DNA of 64,000 nucleotides, from contig NZ_CP032698.1 of the NCBI RefSeq assembly GCF_003627815.1, forward strand, positions 2,790,001 to 2,854,000. The letters run 5' to 3'. The DNA is from Streptomyces hundungensis (GTDB lineage: Bacteria > Actinomycetota > Actinomycetes > Streptomycetales > Streptomycetaceae). The translations under genes and the position numbers were made by a program. Position 1 is the first letter of the stretch. The number at the start of each line of letters is the position of its first letter. Below, in pieces: positions 41,436 through 51,879 of this stretch. The notes below the pieces were generated by a model that worked only from the letters and a program-made list of their open reading frames with translations, was not told the DNA's origin and ran no database searches.

Positions 41436-42638
41436 CTACTTACCCGGGACGCGCACGATCAGGGCGTCGCCCTGGCCGCCGCCGCCGCACAGGGCGGCCG
41501 CGCCCACACCGCCGCCGCGGCGCTTCAGTTCGAGGGCGAGGTGCAGCACGACGCGGGCGCCGGACATGCCGATGGGGTGGCCGAGCGCGATGGCGCCGCC
41601 GTTGACGTTCACCTTTTCCGGGGACACCCCGAGATCCTTCATCGACTGCACGGCGACCGCCGCGAAGGCCTCGTTGATCTCGATCAGGTCGAGGTCCTCG
41701 ACCGTGATGCCCTCCTTGCCGACCGCGTGCTTGATCGCGTTCGACGGCTGGGACTGGAGCGAGTTGTCCGGGCCCGCCACGTTGCCGTGGGCGCCGATCT
41801 CGGCGATCCACTCCAGGCCGAGCTCCTCGGCCTTGGCCTTGGACATGACGACGACCGCGGCCGCGCCGTCGGAGATCTGCGAGGAGGTGCCGGCCGTGAT
41901 CGTGCCGTCCTTGGCGAAGGCCGGGCGCAGCGTGCCGAGCGTCTCCGCGGTGGTGTCGGGGCGGATGCCCTCGTCCTTGGCGAACAGGACCGGGTCGCCC
42001 TTGCGCTGCGGGATCTCGACCGGGGTGATCTCGGCCTCGAAGATGCCGTTCTTCTGGGCGGTCGCGGCGCGCTGGTGCGAGAGGGCGCCGATCTCGTCCT
42101 GCTCGGCGCGGGCGATGCCGAGGCGCTTGTTGTGCTTCTCCGTCGACTCCCCCATCGGGATGGACTCGAAGGGGTCGGTCAGACCGTCGTGCGCCATGGA
42201 GTCGAGCATCTCGATCGCGCCGTACTTGAAGCCCTCGCGGGACTTCGGCAGCACGTGCGGGGCGTTGGTCATGGACTCCTGGCCGCCGGCGACCACGATG
42301 TCGAACTCGCCGGCGCGGATCAGCTGGTCGGCGAGGGCGATCGCGTCCAGACCCGAGAGGCACACCTTGTTGATGGTGAGCGCGGGGACGTTCATCGGGA
42401 TGCCGGCCTTGACCGCGGCCTGGCGGGCGGGGATCTGACCGGCGCCGCCCGTGAGCACCTGCCCCATGATCACGTACTGCACCTGGTCGCCGCCGATGCC
42501 GGCCCGGTCCAGCGCCGCCTTGATGGCGAAGCCGCCGAGGTCCGCACCGGAGAAGGACTTGAGGGAGCCGAGCAGGCGGCCCATGGGCGTACGGGCGCCC
42601 GCGACGATCACTGAGGTGGTACCGGTCGTTCCAGACAT
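41436..42638 (-). CDS. Acetyl-CoA C-acetyltransferase (thiolase)
   Basis: 400-residue biosynthetic-type thiolase (two acetyl-CoA to acetoacetyl-CoA). Active-site Cys in [16 protein letters not shown], then [29 protein letters not shown] with the catalytic His, and [12 protein letters not shown] with the second Cys. Full length. It lies 55 bp upstream of meaB on the same strand and divergent from the methylmalonyl-CoA epimerase gene, suggesting an ethylmalonyl/butyryl-CoA link with 3-hydroxybutyryl-CoA dehydrogenase and IcmA. Confidence 0.94.
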   Translation of the reverse strand: MSGTTGTTSVIVAGARTPMGRLLGSLKSFSGADLGGFAIKAALDRAGIGGDQVQYVIMGQVLTGGAGQIPARQAAVKAGIPMNVPALTINKVCLSGLDAIALADQLIRAGEFDIVVAGGQESMTNAPHVLPKSREGFKYGAIEMLDSMAHDGLTDPFESIPMGESTEKHNKRLGIARAEQDEIGALSHQRAATAQKNGIFEAEITPVEIPQRKGDPVLFAKDEGIRPDTTAETLGTLRPAFAKDGTITAGTSSQISDGAAAVVVMSKAKAEELGLEWIAEIGAHGNVAGPDNSLQSQPSNAIKHAVGKEGITVEDLDLIEINEAFAAVAVQSMKDLGVSPEKVNVNGGAIALGHPIGMSGARVVLHLALELKRRGGGVGAAALCGGGGQGDALIVRVPGK

Positions 42639-42787
42639 GAGGCACGGCCCTTAGGGAGGTGAGATGTGAACGAGGGTTTACTTCGAGTGCGTCGAATGTA
42701 CTGAGCGGTACTGCCCCACGTCACCGGTCGGCCGGTGTGATGGCGCGCACGTTGCGTAACCGCCCCTGGTAGCGCTGCACTGGGGGC

Positions 42788-43228
42788 ATGCTGACGCGAA
42801 TCGACCACATCGGGATCGCCTGTTTCGACCTGGACAGGACCGTCGAGTTCTACCGTGCCACCTACGGATTCGAGGTGTTCCACACCGAGGTCAACGAGGA
42901 ACAGGGCGTGCGCGAGGCCATGCTCAAGATCAACGAGACCTCCGACGGCGGGGCCTCCTACCTCCAGCTCCTGGAGCCCACCCGCGAGGACTCCGCGGTC
43001 GGCAAGTGGCTGGCCAAGAACGGCGAGGGCGTCCACCACATCGCCTTCGGCACCGCGGACGTCACCGCCGACTCCGAGGCCATCCGCGACAAGGGCGTCC
43101 GCGTCCTCTACGACCAGCCGCGGACCGGTTCGATGGGCTCGCAGATCACCTTCCTGCACCCCAAGGACTGCCACGGCGTGCTCACCGAACTCGTCACTTC
43201 CGCACCCACCGGCGCGAACGACCACTGA
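42788..43228 (+). CDS. mce: Methylmalonyl-CoA epimerase
   Basis: 146-residue VOC-fold metalloenzyme interconverting (2R)- and (2S)-methylmalonyl-CoA. Two beta-alpha-beta-beta-beta modules are visible, with metal ligands in RIDHIGIA (His7), EGVHHIAFGTAD (His) and GVLTELV (Glu). Full length. Divergent from the thiolase gene and functionally tied to MeaB. Confidence 0.94.
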   Translation: MLTRIDHIGIACFDLDRTVEFYRATYGFEVFHTEVNEEQGVREAMLKINETSDGGASYLQLLEPTREDSAVGKWLAKNGEGVHHIAFGTADVTADSEAIRDKGVRVLYDQPRTGSMGSQITFLHPKDCHGVLTELVTSAPTGANDH

Positions 43229-43429
43229 GCCCACACAGTGGAGGCCGGACCTGGCGGATACTCGGCCCGGTACAGTGGGCGGTTCCGGGCCGGGGTCGGG
43301 TCGGGGCCTGGGACCCACGCCCCTGTTTTGATCTGACACCATTCACCGGGGGCCCGTCCGCCGTCACGCGCGGTCGGACGGCGCTCGTACGGGCAGTGTT
43401 CGCGACCAGGGGACGGATGGGACCGCGCA

Positions 43430-46400
43430 GTGCGGGGCTACGAACGCCAGGAGAGCCAGAGCCACCGGCCTGACGACCACCTCTCGCGGTTCGAGGCCGA
43501 GATGGAGCGGCTGAAGACCGAGCGGGAGAAGGCCGTTCAGCACGCCGAGGATCTCGGCTACCAGGTCGAAGTGCTGCGCGCCAAGCTCCACGAGGCGCGC
43601 CGCAACCTTGCGACCCGTCCCGCCTACGACACGGCGAACGTCGGCTACCAGGCCGAACAACTGCTGCGCAACGCCCAGATGCAGGCCGAGCAGTTGCGCA
43701 ACGACGCCGAGCGCGAACTGCGCGACGCCCGCGCCCAGACCCAGCGCATCCTCCAGGAGCACGCCGAACACCAGGCGCGGCTCCAGGCCGAGTTGCACGC
43801 CGAGGCCGTCAGCCGCCGCCAGCGCCTGGACCAGGAGCTGGCCGAGCGCCGGGCCACCGTCGAGTCGCACGTCAACGAGAACGTGGCGTGGGCCGAGCAA
43901 CTGCGCGCCCGCACCGAGGCGCAGGCCCGCCGTCTGATGGAGGAGTCCCGCGCCGAGGCCGAGCAGTCCCTCGCCGCGGCCCGCGCGGAGGCCACCCGGA
44001 TCGCCGAGGAGGCCCGCCAACGGCTCGGCTCCGAGGCGGAGTCGGCCCGCGCGGAGGCCGAAGCGACGCTGCTGCGCGCCCGCAAGGACGCCGAGCGGCT
44101 CCTGAACGCGGCCTCGACCCAGGCCCAGGAGGCCACCTCCCACGCGGAGCGGCTGCGCACGACCACCACCGCCGAGTCCGACCAGGCGCGCCAGCAGGCC
44201 GCCGAGCTGAGCCGCGCCGCCGAGCAGCGGATGCAGGAGGCGGAGGCCGCGCTGCGCGAGGCGCGCGCCGAGGCCGAGCGGGCGGTCACCGAGGCGAAGG
44301 AGGCCGCGGCCAAGCAGCTGGCGAGCGCCGAGTCCGCCAACGAGCAGCGCACCAGGACCGCGAAGACCGAGATCGCCCGCCTGGTCGCGGAGGCCACCAA
44401 GGAGTCCGAGACCCTCAAGGCGGAGGCCGAGCAGGCCCTGGCGGACGCGAAGGCACAGGCCGAGCGGCTGCGCACCGAGGCCGCCGAGTCCGCGCGCACC
44501 AGCGCCGCCGAGGACGCCGCGGCCCAGCTCGCCAAGGCCGCCCGTACGGCCGAGGAGGTGCTCACCAAGGCGTCCGAGGACGCCCGGGAGACCACCCGCA
44601 AGGCGTCCGAGGAGGCCGAGCGGATCCGCCGGGAGGCGGAGGCCGAGGCGGAGCGCCTGCGCGGCGAGGCCGCCGAGCAGGCCGACGAGCTCAAGGGCGC
44701 GGCCAAGGACGACACCAAGGAGTACCGCGCCAAGACGGTCGAGCTCCAGGAGGAGGCCCGCCGGCTGCGCGGCGAGGCCGAGCAGCTGCGTGCCGAGGCG
44801 ATCGCCGAGGGCGAGCGGATCCGGGGCGAGGCACGGCGCGAGGCCGTCCAGCAGATCGAGGGCGCGGCCAAGACCGCCGAGGAACTCCTGGCCAAGGCCA
44901 AGGCGGACGCCGACGAGCTGCGCACGACCGCGGGCAACGAGTCCGAGCGGGTGCGGAACGAGGCGCTGGAGCGGGCCACCACGCTGCGCAAGCAGGCCGA
45001 GGAGACCTTGGAGCGCACCCGCGCCGAGGCCGAGCGGCTGCGCGCGGAGGCCGAGGAGCAGGCCGGGCAGACCACAACGGACGCCGAACGCGCGGCAGTT
45101 GAGCTGCGCGAGGAGACCGAGCGGGCGATAGCGGCTCGCCAGGCCGAGGCCGCCGAGGAACTGACCCGGCTGCACACCGAGGCCGAGCAGCGCCACGCGG
45201 CCGCCGAGCAGGCCCTGAGCGAGGCCCGCGCCGAGGGCGAGCGGATCCGGCGCGAGGCCGCCGAGGAGACCGAGCGGATCCGCACCGAGGCCGCCGACCG
45301 CATCCGTACGCTCCAGGCGCAGGCCGAGCAGGAGGCCGAGCGGCTGCGTACCGAGGCCGCCGCCGATGCCTCGACGGCCCGCTCGGAGGCCGAGAACGCG
45401 GCCGTACGACTGCGTTCGGAGGCTTCCGCGGAGGCCGAGCGGCTCAAGTACGAGGCGCAGGAGGCCGCCGACCGGATGCGCGCGGAGGCCGCGGCCGCCG
45501 CCGAACGCGTCGCCACCGAGGCCGCGGAGGCGCTGGCCGCCGCCCAGGAGGAGGCCGCCCGGCGTCGCCGCGAGGCCGAGGAGACCCTCAACTCGGCGCG
45601 TGCCGAAGCCGATTCGGAGCGCGCCCAGGCCCGCGAGCAGAGCGAGGAGCTGCTGGCCTCCGCCCGCAAGCGGGTCGAGGAGGCCCAGACCGAGGCGCAG
45701 CGGCTCGGCGAGGAGGCCGACCGGCGCGCCACCGAGCTGGTGTCGGCCGCCGAGCAGACCGCCAAGGATGTACGGGATTCCGTCGCCGGGCTCCGCGAGG
45801 AGGCCGAGCAGGAGATCGCGGGGCTGCGCAGCGCGGCCGAGCACGCGGCGGAGCGCACCACCAGCGAGGCGCAGGCGGAGGCGGACCGGGTCCGCGCCGA
45901 CGCGCACGCCGAACGGGAGCGGGCCGCCGAGGACGCGAGCCGGGTCAGGGCCCGCGCCCAGGAGGAGTCCGAGGCCGCGAAGGCGCTGGCCGAGCGGACC
46001 GTCACCGACGCCATGTCCGAGGCGGAGAAGGCCCGTTCGGACGCCGCCGAGTACGCGCAGCGCATGCGCACCGAGGCCTCCGACGCACTCGCCTCCTCCG
46101 AGCAGGACGCGGCCCGCACCCGGGCCGAGGCGCGCGAGGACGCCAACCGGATCCGCTCCGACGCCGCGAGCCAGGCCGACCGCCTGGTCACCGAGGCGAC
46201 GGCGGAGGCCGAGCGGCTCGCCGCCGAGTCGACCGCCGAGGCGGAGCGGCTCCTCGCCGAGGCCCAGCAGGTACGCACCGAGGGCCAGTCGGAGGCCGAC
46301 GCACTGCGCGCCGAGGCGCGTGCGGAGGCCGAGCGGGTCACCTCGGCGGCCCTCGCCGAGGCCGAGCAGGTCACCACGGCCGCCCGCGAGCAGGCCGAGC

Positions 46401-47620
46401 GGGTCACCAGCCAGGCGCAGGCGGACGCCGAGCGCACCACCAACGAGGCCAACGCGTATGCCGAATTGGTCACCACCGAGGCGCGCGCGGACGCCGGCTC
46501 CACGCTCGGCGCGGCCACTGCCGAGGCCGAGCAGACCATCAACGAGGCCCGGGCCGAGGCCGAGCGACTGCTCGACGAGGCGCGCCGCGCCGCCGACAAG
46601 CGCCGCAGCGACGCCGCCACCCAGGCGGACGAGCTGATCGCGGAGGCGAGCGGCGAGGCCGAGCGGCTGCGTGCCGAGGCCGCCGAGACGGTGGGCTCCG
46701 CGCAGCAGGCCGCCGAGCGGATCCGGGCGGAGGCCGAGAAGAACCGGTCCCGCGCCGAGGAGGCCGCGGAGAAGACGCGTACCGAGGCCCGCGAGGAGGC
46801 CGACCGGCTCCTCGACGAGGCGCGTTCCGCCGCGGCCAAGCGCCGGGCGGACGCGGCCGAGCAGGCCGACCAGCTCATCAACAAGGCGCGGGAGGAGGCG
46901 CTGCGCGCCGCCACCGAGGCCGAGGAGCAGGCCGACACCATGGTCGGCGCGGCCCGCAAGGAGGCCGAGCGGATCGTCGCCGAGTCGACGGTCGAGGGCA
47001 ACTCCCTGGTGGAGAAGGCCCGTACGGACGCCGACGAGCTGCTGGCCGGGGCGCGCGCGGACGCCACCGCCATAAGGGAACGCACCGAGGAGGTGCGCGC
47101 CCGCACCGAGGCCGAGATCGAGGAGCTGCACGACCGGGCCCGCCGCGAGAGCGCCGAGCAGATGAAGACGGCGGGCGAGCGCGTCGACAAGCTGGTGAAG
47201 GCCGCGACCGAGCAGGCCACCGAGGCGGCGGCCAAGGCCAAGGAGCTGGTGGCGGACGCCAACTCCGAGGCGGGCAAGGTGCGCATCGCCGCCGTGAAGA
47301 AGGCGGAGGCGCTGCTCAAGGAGGCGGAGACCAAGAAGGCCGAGCTGATCCGCGAGGCCACCAAGCTGCGGGACGACGCGGCGGCGGAGGCGCGCCGCAC
47401 CGTCGAGGAGGGCAAGCGCGAACTCGACCAACTGGTCCGGCGCCGCCAGGACATCAATGCCGAGATCTCCCGTGTCCAGGACGTACTCGAGGCGTTGGAA
47501 TCCTTCGAGGCGCCGACCGCGGGCGGCAAATCGGGGTCCGGCGGCGGTTCCTCCGCAGGTGTCAAGGCGGGTGCCTCGGCCGGGGCAACACGTTCGAGTG
47601 GCAAGTCTTCGGAGGGCTAG
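43430..47620 (+). CDS. scy: Scy, giant coiled-coil tip-organising protein
   Basis: 1396-residue protein that scaffolds the Streptomyces polarisome at hyphal tips and recruits DivIVA and FilP. The N-terminus (MRGYERQ... DHLSRFEAEMERLKTEREKA; DLGYQVEVLRAKLHEARRNL) is diagnostic. From about residue 70 to 1330 it is one continuous coiled coil rich in Ala/Glu/Arg with a repeating EAERLRAEA-type unit, ending with a short Gly/Ser tail. It is longer than the roughly 1326 residues I recall for S. coelicolor Scy, consistent with repeat-number change. GTG start at 43430. filP follows in 114 bp. Confidence 0.96.
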   Translation: MRGYERQESQSHRPDDHLSRFEAEMERLKTEREKAVQHAEDLGYQVEVLRAKLHEARRNLATRPAYDTANVGYQAEQLLRNAQMQAEQLRNDAERELRDARAQTQRILQEHAEHQARLQAELHAEAVSRRQRLDQELAERRATVESHVNENVAWAEQLRARTEAQARRLMEESRAEAEQSLAAARAEATRIAEEARQRLGSEAESARAEAEATLLRARKDAERLLNAASTQAQEATSHAERLRTTTTAESDQARQQAAELSRAAEQRMQEAEAALREARAEAERAVTEAKEAAAKQLASAESANEQRTRTAKTEIARLVAEATKESETLKAEAEQALADAKAQAERLRTEAAESARTSAAEDAAAQLAKAARTAEEVLTKASEDARETTRKASEEAERIRREAEAEAERLRGEAAEQADELKGAAKDDTKEYRAKTVELQEEARRLRGEAEQLRAEAIAEGERIRGEARREAVQQIEGAAKTAEELLAKAKADADELRTTAGNESERVRNEALERATTLRKQAEETLERTRAEAERLRAEAEEQAGQTTTDAERAAVELREETERAIAARQAEAAEELTRLHTEAEQRHAAAEQALSEARAEGERIRREAAEETERIRTEAADRIRTLQAQAEQEAERLRTEAAADASTARSEAENAAVRLRSEASAEAERLKYEAQEAADRMRAEAAAAAERVATEAAEALAAAQEEAARRRREAEETLNSARAEADSERAQAREQSEELLASARKRVEEAQTEAQRLGEEADRRATELVSAAEQTAKDVRDSVAGLREEAEQEIAGLRSAAEHAAERTTSEAQAEADRVRADAHAERERAAEDASRVRARAQEESEAAKALAERTVTDAMSEAEKARSDAAEYAQRMRTEASDALASSEQDAARTRAEAREDANRIRSDAASQADRLVTEATAEAERLAAESTAEAERLLAEAQQVRTEGQSEADALRAEARAEAERVTSAALAEAEQVTTAAREQAERVTSQAQADAERTTNEANAYAELVTTEARADAGSTLGAATAEAEQTINEARAEAERLLDEARRAADKRRSDAATQADELIAEASGEAERLRAEAAETVGSAQQAAERIRAEAEKNRSRAEEAAEKTRTEAREEADRLLDEARSAAAKRRADAAEQADQLINKAREEALRAATEAEEQADTMVGAARKEAERIVAESTVEGNSLVEKARTDADELLAGARADATAIRERTEEVRARTEAEIEELHDRARRESAEQMKTAGERVDKLVKAATEQATEAAAKAKELVADANSEAGKVRIAAVKKAEALLKEAETKKAELIREATKLRDDAAAEARRTVEEGKRELDQLVRRRQDINAEISRVQDVLEALESFEAPTAGGKSGSGGGSSAGVKAGASAGATRSSGKSSEG

Positions 47621-47734
47621 CCACTCAAAAGGCTGGACATTCTCCAGATCAAACGGGCATCCGCTCGATGACACGCCGCTTGGGCCCCTAGGATTCCCCC
47701 TATCACCTCACCGGTCTCATTCGACAGGAACCCC

Positions 47735-48673
47735 ATGAGCGACACTTCCTCCCCCTTCGGCTTCGAGCTAGTGCGGCGTGGTTACGACCGCGGTCAGGTG
47801 GATGACCGCATTACCAAGCTCGTCGCCGACCGTGACAGTGCTCTGGCACGGATCACTTCTCTGGAAAAGCGCATCGAGGAGCTCCACCTCGAAACGCAGA
47901 ACGCCCAGGCCCAGGTGAGCGACGCCGAGCCGTCCTACGCGGGTCTGGGTGCGCGGGTCGAAAAGATCCTGCGGCTCGCCGAGGAAGAGGCGAAGGACCT
48001 GCGCGAGGAGGCCCGTCGCGCCGCCGAGCAGCACCGTGAGCTGGCCGAGTCGGCCGCCCAGCAGGTGCGCAACGACGCCGAGTCGTTCGCCTCCGAGCGC
48101 AAGGCGAAGGCCGAGGACGAGGGCGTACGCATCGTCGAGAAGGCGAAGGGTGACGCCTCCACGCTGCGCTCCGAGGCGCAGAAGGACGCGCAGTCCAAGC
48201 GCGAGGAGGCGGACGCGCTCTTCGAGGAGACCCGCGCCAAGGCCGCCCAGGCCGCCGCGGACTTCGAGACCAACCTCGCCAAGCGCCGCGAGCAGTCGGA
48301 GCGCGACCTGGCGTCGCGTCAGGCCAAGGCCGAGAAGCGGCTCGCGGAGATCGAGCACCGCGCGGAGCAGCTCCGCCTGGAGGCCGAGAAGCTGCGTACG
48401 GACGCGGAGCGCCGGGCGCGACAGACGGTGGAGACCGCCCAGCGCCAGGCCGAGGACATCGTGGCCGACGCCAACGCCAAGGCGGACCGCATCCGTTCGG
48501 AGTCCGAGCGCGAGCTGGCGGCCCTCACCAACCGCCGCGACTCGATCAACGCGCAGCTCACCAACGTCCGCGAGATGCTGGCGACGCTGACCGGTGCGGC
48601 CGTGGCCGCCGCCGGTTCCCCGGTCGACGACGAGCCCGTCTCGCGCGGCGTTCCGGCCCAGCAGTCCCGCTAG
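47735..48673 (+). CDS. filP: FilP, filament-forming coiled-coil protein
   Basis: 312-residue intermediate-filament-like protein giving stiffness to hyphae behind the tip. N-terminal DivIVA-like segment FELVRRGYDRGQVDDRITKL, then a continuous coiled coil from about residue 25 to 275 and a short tail. It partners with Scy and DivIVA in apical growth; the two genes are adjacent here as in S. coelicolor (SCO5397/SCO5396, from memory). Confidence 0.96.
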   Translation: MSDTSSPFGFELVRRGYDRGQVDDRITKLVADRDSALARITSLEKRIEELHLETQNAQAQVSDAEPSYAGLGARVEKILRLAEEEAKDLREEARRAAEQHRELAESAAQQVRNDAESFASERKAKAEDEGVRIVEKAKGDASTLRSEAQKDAQSKREEADALFEETRAKAAQAAADFETNLAKRREQSERDLASRQAKAEKRLAEIEHRAEQLRLEAEKLRTDAERRARQTVETAQRQAEDIVADANAKADRIRSESERELAALTNRRDSINAQLTNVREMLATLTGAAVAAAGSPVDDEPVSRGVPAQQSR

Positions 48674-48714
48674 TTCCGCAGCCCTTCCCCCGTGGGCTGC
48701 GGTCAACCGGTGCG

Positions 48715-48747
48715 AAGCCCCCTGCCATTCCGGTGGCGGGGGGCTTT
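48715..48747 (+). terminator. Terminator after filP
   Basis: AAGCCCCCTGCCA pairs with TGGCGGGGGGCTT (one G-U wobble) and ends in TTT. A smaller hairpin, CCGCAGCCC/GGGCTGCGG (48676-48702), lies just before it. Together they separate scy-filP from the ABC transporter genes. Confidence 0.8.
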
Positions 48748-48768
48748 GTGCGCCCGTAGCGTGGCCGC

Positions 48769-49767
48769 ATGATTGAGCTGGAGGGCCTCACCAAGCGCTA
48801 TGGCAGCAAGGTCGCCGTCGACCATCTGTCGTTCCAGGTCAGACCCGGTGTGGTGACCGGTTTCCTGGGGCCCAACGGGGCCGGTAAGTCGACCACCATG
48901 CGCATGCTGCTCGATCTCGACAACCCGACCAGCGGAACGGTACGCATCGACGGCAAGCACTACCGCGAACTGGCGGAGCCGCTCAAGTACATCGGGGCGC
49001 TGCTCGACGCCAAGGCGATGCACGGCGGCCGCAGCGCGTACAACAACCTCCTGTGCCTGGCCCAGTCGAACCGGATTCCGGCGTCGCGGGTCTCGGAGGT
49101 CCTGGACACGGTGGGTCTGACGGCGGTGGCGAAGAAGAAGGCCAAGGGCTTCTCGCTGGGTATGGGGCAGCGGCTGGGAATCGCCTCGGCGCTGCTCGGT
49201 GACCCCGAGATCCTGATGTTCGACGAACCCGTCAATGGTCTGGACCCCGAGGGAATTCACTGGATCCGCAATCTGATGAAGCAGCTCGCGAGTGAAGGGC
49301 GAACGATCTTCGTTTCGTCTCACCTGATGAGCGAAATGGCGCTCACCGCCGACCACTTGATCGTTATCGGGCAGGGCCGACTGCTCGCCGATACATCGAT
49401 GGCCGATTTCATCCGCGAGAACTCCCGGAGTTTCGTACGGCTGCGTTCTCCGCAGTGGGAACGGCTTCTGGATGTGCTGGAGCAGGCCGGGATCCGGTTC
49501 ACCCAGACCGGGGACGGCGCCATCGAAATCGACAACGGCAGGATCGAGGCGCTCGGCGAACTGGCCGCCCGGCACCAGCTCGTCCTGCATGAACTCTCCG
49601 GTCAGCAGGCCTCCCTCGAAGAGGCGTTCATGCAGATGACGGCGGGTTCGGTGGAATACCACGCGCACGGCACCCCCGCCCCGGACCCGCTGTCCACCCC
49701 GCCCGACTGGGGAGCGGGCCGCCCGGCGCCGAACTGGGGCGCCCACGACCAGGACAAGGGGATCTGA
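48769..49767 (+). CDS. ABC transporter ATP-binding protein (pair 1)
   Basis: 332-residue ABC-2-type ATPase. Walker A is GPNGAGKST, the signature-like segment is KGFSLGMGQRLGIA, Walker B is ILMFDEPVNGLDPEG and the switch His is in VSSHLMSEMAL. A C-terminal Pro/Trp-rich tail (DWGAGRPAPNWGAHDQDKGI) is unusual. It is followed 3 bp later by its permease. It closely resembles the ATPase at 50692, so the two pairs arose by tandem duplication. Substrate unknown. Confidence 0.93.
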   Translation: MIELEGLTKRYGSKVAVDHLSFQVRPGVVTGFLGPNGAGKSTTMRMLLDLDNPTSGTVRIDGKHYRELAEPLKYIGALLDAKAMHGGRSAYNNLLCLAQSNRIPASRVSEVLDTVGLTAVAKKKAKGFSLGMGQRLGIASALLGDPEILMFDEPVNGLDPEGIHWIRNLMKQLASEGRTIFVSSHLMSEMALTADHLIVIGQGRLLADTSMADFIRENSRSFVRLRSPQWERLLDVLEQAGIRFTQTGDGAIEIDNGRIEALGELAARHQLVLHELSGQQASLEEAFMQMTAGSVEYHAHGTPAPDPLSTPPDWGAGRPAPNWGAHDQDKGI

Positions 49768-49770
49768 ACG

Positions 49771-50550
49771 ATGGCATCGGTACCGGCGGTCCTCACCTCC
49801 GAGTGGACCAAGATCCGTACGGTCTCCTCGACGACGTGGACGCTGGCCTGCGCGCTCATCGTCACGGTGGCGATCAGCGCGGCGCTCTGCGCGCTGACGA
49901 AGTCGCAGTTCGACGACCTGTCACCGGCCGAGAAGCTGACCTTCGACCCGACGTTCATCAGCTTCTCCGGGATGATCCTCGGCCAGCTGGCGATGGTCGT
50001 CTTCGGTGTGCTGGTCGTCGGCACCGAGTACAGCTCGGGCATGATCCGCTCGTCGCTGGCCGCCGTGCCGCGGCGCGCCACCTTCCTGCTCTCCAAGCTC
50101 GCCGTGGCCACGCTGCTCGCCCTGGTCGTGGGCATGGCGACGAGCTTCCTGTCGTTCTTCCTGGGGCAGGCACTCCTCGGCTCGCACCGCACCACCATCG
50201 GCGCGCCCAACGTGCTGCGCGCGGTCGTCGGCGCCGGGCTCTACATGGCGCTGATCGCGCTGTTCTCGATGGGGGTGGCGGCGATGCTGCGCAGCTCGAT
50301 GCTGTCGCTCGGCATCCTGATGCCGTTCTTCTTCCTGATCTCGCAGATCCTGTCCGCGGTGCCGGGCGCCAAGAACGTGGCGCGCTACTTCCCCGACCGG
50401 GCCGGCTCGCAGATCATGCAGGTGGTCCCGGACGCCATGAACAGCGACCCGGCGCCGTACGGGCCCTGGGGCGGTCTGGGCATCATGGCGCTGTGGGTGG
50501 TCGCGGCGGTCGCCGGTGGTCTGCTCGTCCTGAGGAAGCGGGACGCCTGA
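49771..50550 (+). CDS. ABC-2 type permease (pair 1)
   Basis: 259-residue membrane protein with about six TM segments, opening with a short cytosolic SEWTKIRTVSSTTWTLACAL, the same EWTKIR-V-ST-WTL pattern as the second permease at 51876. Segments such as FVVGTEYSSGMIRSSLAAVP and MGVAAMLRSSMLSLGILMPF are typical of ABC-2 exporters. Partner of the ATPase ending at 49767. Confidence 0.92.
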   Translation: MASVPAVLTSEWTKIRTVSSTTWTLACALIVTVAISAALCALTKSQFDDLSPAEKLTFDPTFISFSGMILGQLAMVVFGVLVVGTEYSSGMIRSSLAAVPRRATFLLSKLAVATLLALVVGMATSFLSFFLGQALLGSHRTTIGAPNVLRAVVGAGLYMALIALFSMGVAAMLRSSMLSLGILMPFFFLISQILSAVPGAKNVARYFPDRAGSQIMQVVPDAMNSDPAPYGPWGGLGIMALWVVAAVAGGLLVLRKRDA

Positions 50551-50691
50551 TGCGGGTGTGACACGAGGGACGAACAACGCGACTTAGCCGGAACCGTCAA
50601 GGCCTGGATAAGCTCCTCACTCATACGGGGGCATGCCGGCCGCACGCCGGACACCGCCCCGACGACCCAAAACCGTCGATGGGGCTGGAGA

Positions 50692-51879
50692 ATGATCGAG
50701 GCAGTCGGCCTGACGAAGCGCTATGGCGCCAAGACGGCCGTGCACAACCTTTCCTTTCAGGTGCGACCGGGCATGGTCACCGGATTCCTGGGCCCCAACG
50801 GCTCCGGCAAGTCCACGACCATGCGCATGATCCTCGGCCTCGACCAGCCGACCGCCGGTCATGTGACCATCGGCGGCCACCCGTTCCGCGAGCTGCCCAA
50901 CGCACCGCGTCAGGTCGGCGCGCTGCTCGACGCCAAGGCGGTGCACGGCGGCCGCAGCGCCCGCAACCACCTGCTCTCGCTCGCCCAGCTGTCCGGCATC
51001 CCGGCCCGGCGGGTGGACGAGGTGCTCGGCGTGGTCGGCCTCCAGGAGGTCGCCAAGCAGCGCTCCAAGGGGTTCTCGCTCGGCATGGGCCAGCGGCTCG
51101 GCATCGCGGCCGCGCTGCTCGGGGACCCGCAGGTCCTGCTCTTCGACGAGCCGGTCAACGGCCTCGACCCCGAGGGCATCCTGTGGGTGCGCAACCTGAT
51201 GAAGCAGCTGGCCGCCGAGGGCCGCACGGTGTTCGTCTCCTCGCACCTGATGAGCGAGATGGCGCTCACCGCGGACCACCTCATCGTGATCGGCCGCGGC
51301 CAACTCCTCGCCGACATGCGCATCGCGGACTTCATCTCGCACAACTCGGCCGACTTCGCCCGGGTCCGCACCCCCGGCACGGACCCGGCCCAGCGCGAGA
51401 AGCTGACGGCCGTGCTCACCGAGGCGGGCGGCCAGGTCATGTCGGAGCCGGACGGCGCGCTGCGCGTGCTGGGCCTGCCCCTGCCCCGCATCAGCGACGT
51501 GGCCCACGAGGCGGACGTACGGCTGTGGGAGCTCTCCCCGCACCAGGCCTCCCTCGAAGAGGCGTACATGCGGATGACGCAGGGCGCGGTCGACTACCGC
51601 TCGACGGACGACCAGAAGGCCGGCCTCCAGCCCGCCGTGCCGCCCGGGTACGCCCCGCCGCCGGCCCTCCCCGAGGTGCCGCAGCAGGGCTGGTACGCCC
51701 CGCCGCCGCCCGGTCAGAACCCGTACGCGGCCGCTCCTCCGGGAGCCCCGGCCCACCCGGCCCCGCAGCCGCCCGCCGCTCCCCCGGGAGCCCAGGCCCC
51801 GCAGCCGCCCGCCGCTCCCCCGGTTCCGCAGGCCCCGGCCGGGCCTGCCGCCCCGACCACGCCCGAGGACGCCCGATGA
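50692..51879 (+). CDS. ABC transporter ATP-binding protein (pair 2) with Pro-rich tail
   Basis: 395-residue ATPase paralogous to 48769-49767: GPNGSGKST, KGFSLGMGQRLGIAAALLGD, VLLFDEPVNGLDPEG, VSSHLMSEMALTADHLIVIG. After about residue 305 it has a 90-residue Pro/Ala/Gln-rich disordered tail with repeats such as PQPPAAPPGAQAP, absent from typical ABC ATPases and much longer than in pair 1. Overlaps its permease by 4 bp (ATGA). Confidence 0.93.
   Translation: MIEAVGLTKRYGAKTAVHNLSFQVRPGMVTGFLGPNGSGKSTTMRMILGLDQPTAGHVTIGGHPFRELPNAPRQVGALLDAKAVHGGRSARNHLLSLAQLSGIPARRVDEVLGVVGLQEVAKQRSKGFSLGMGQRLGIAAALLGDPQVLLFDEPVNGLDPEGILWVRNLMKQLAAEGRTVFVSSHLMSEMALTADHLIVIGRGQLLADMRIADFISHNSADFARVRTPGTDPAQREKLTAVLTEAGGQVMSEPDGALRVLGLPLPRISDVAHEADVRLWELSPHQASLEEAYMRMTQGAVDYRSTDDQKAGLQPAVPPGYAPPPALPEVPQQGWYAPPPPGQNPYAAAPPGAPAHPAPQPPAAPPGAQAPQPPAAPPVPQAPAGPAAPTTPEDAR

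Noticed and set aside
43364..47674. Very long antisense reading frames (over 1300 codons) opposite scy
   Set aside because: They mirror the Ala/Glu/Arg repeat codons of scy, give Leu/Gly/Arg-rich nonsense with no domain and no ribosome site; a known artefact of repetitive high-GC genes.
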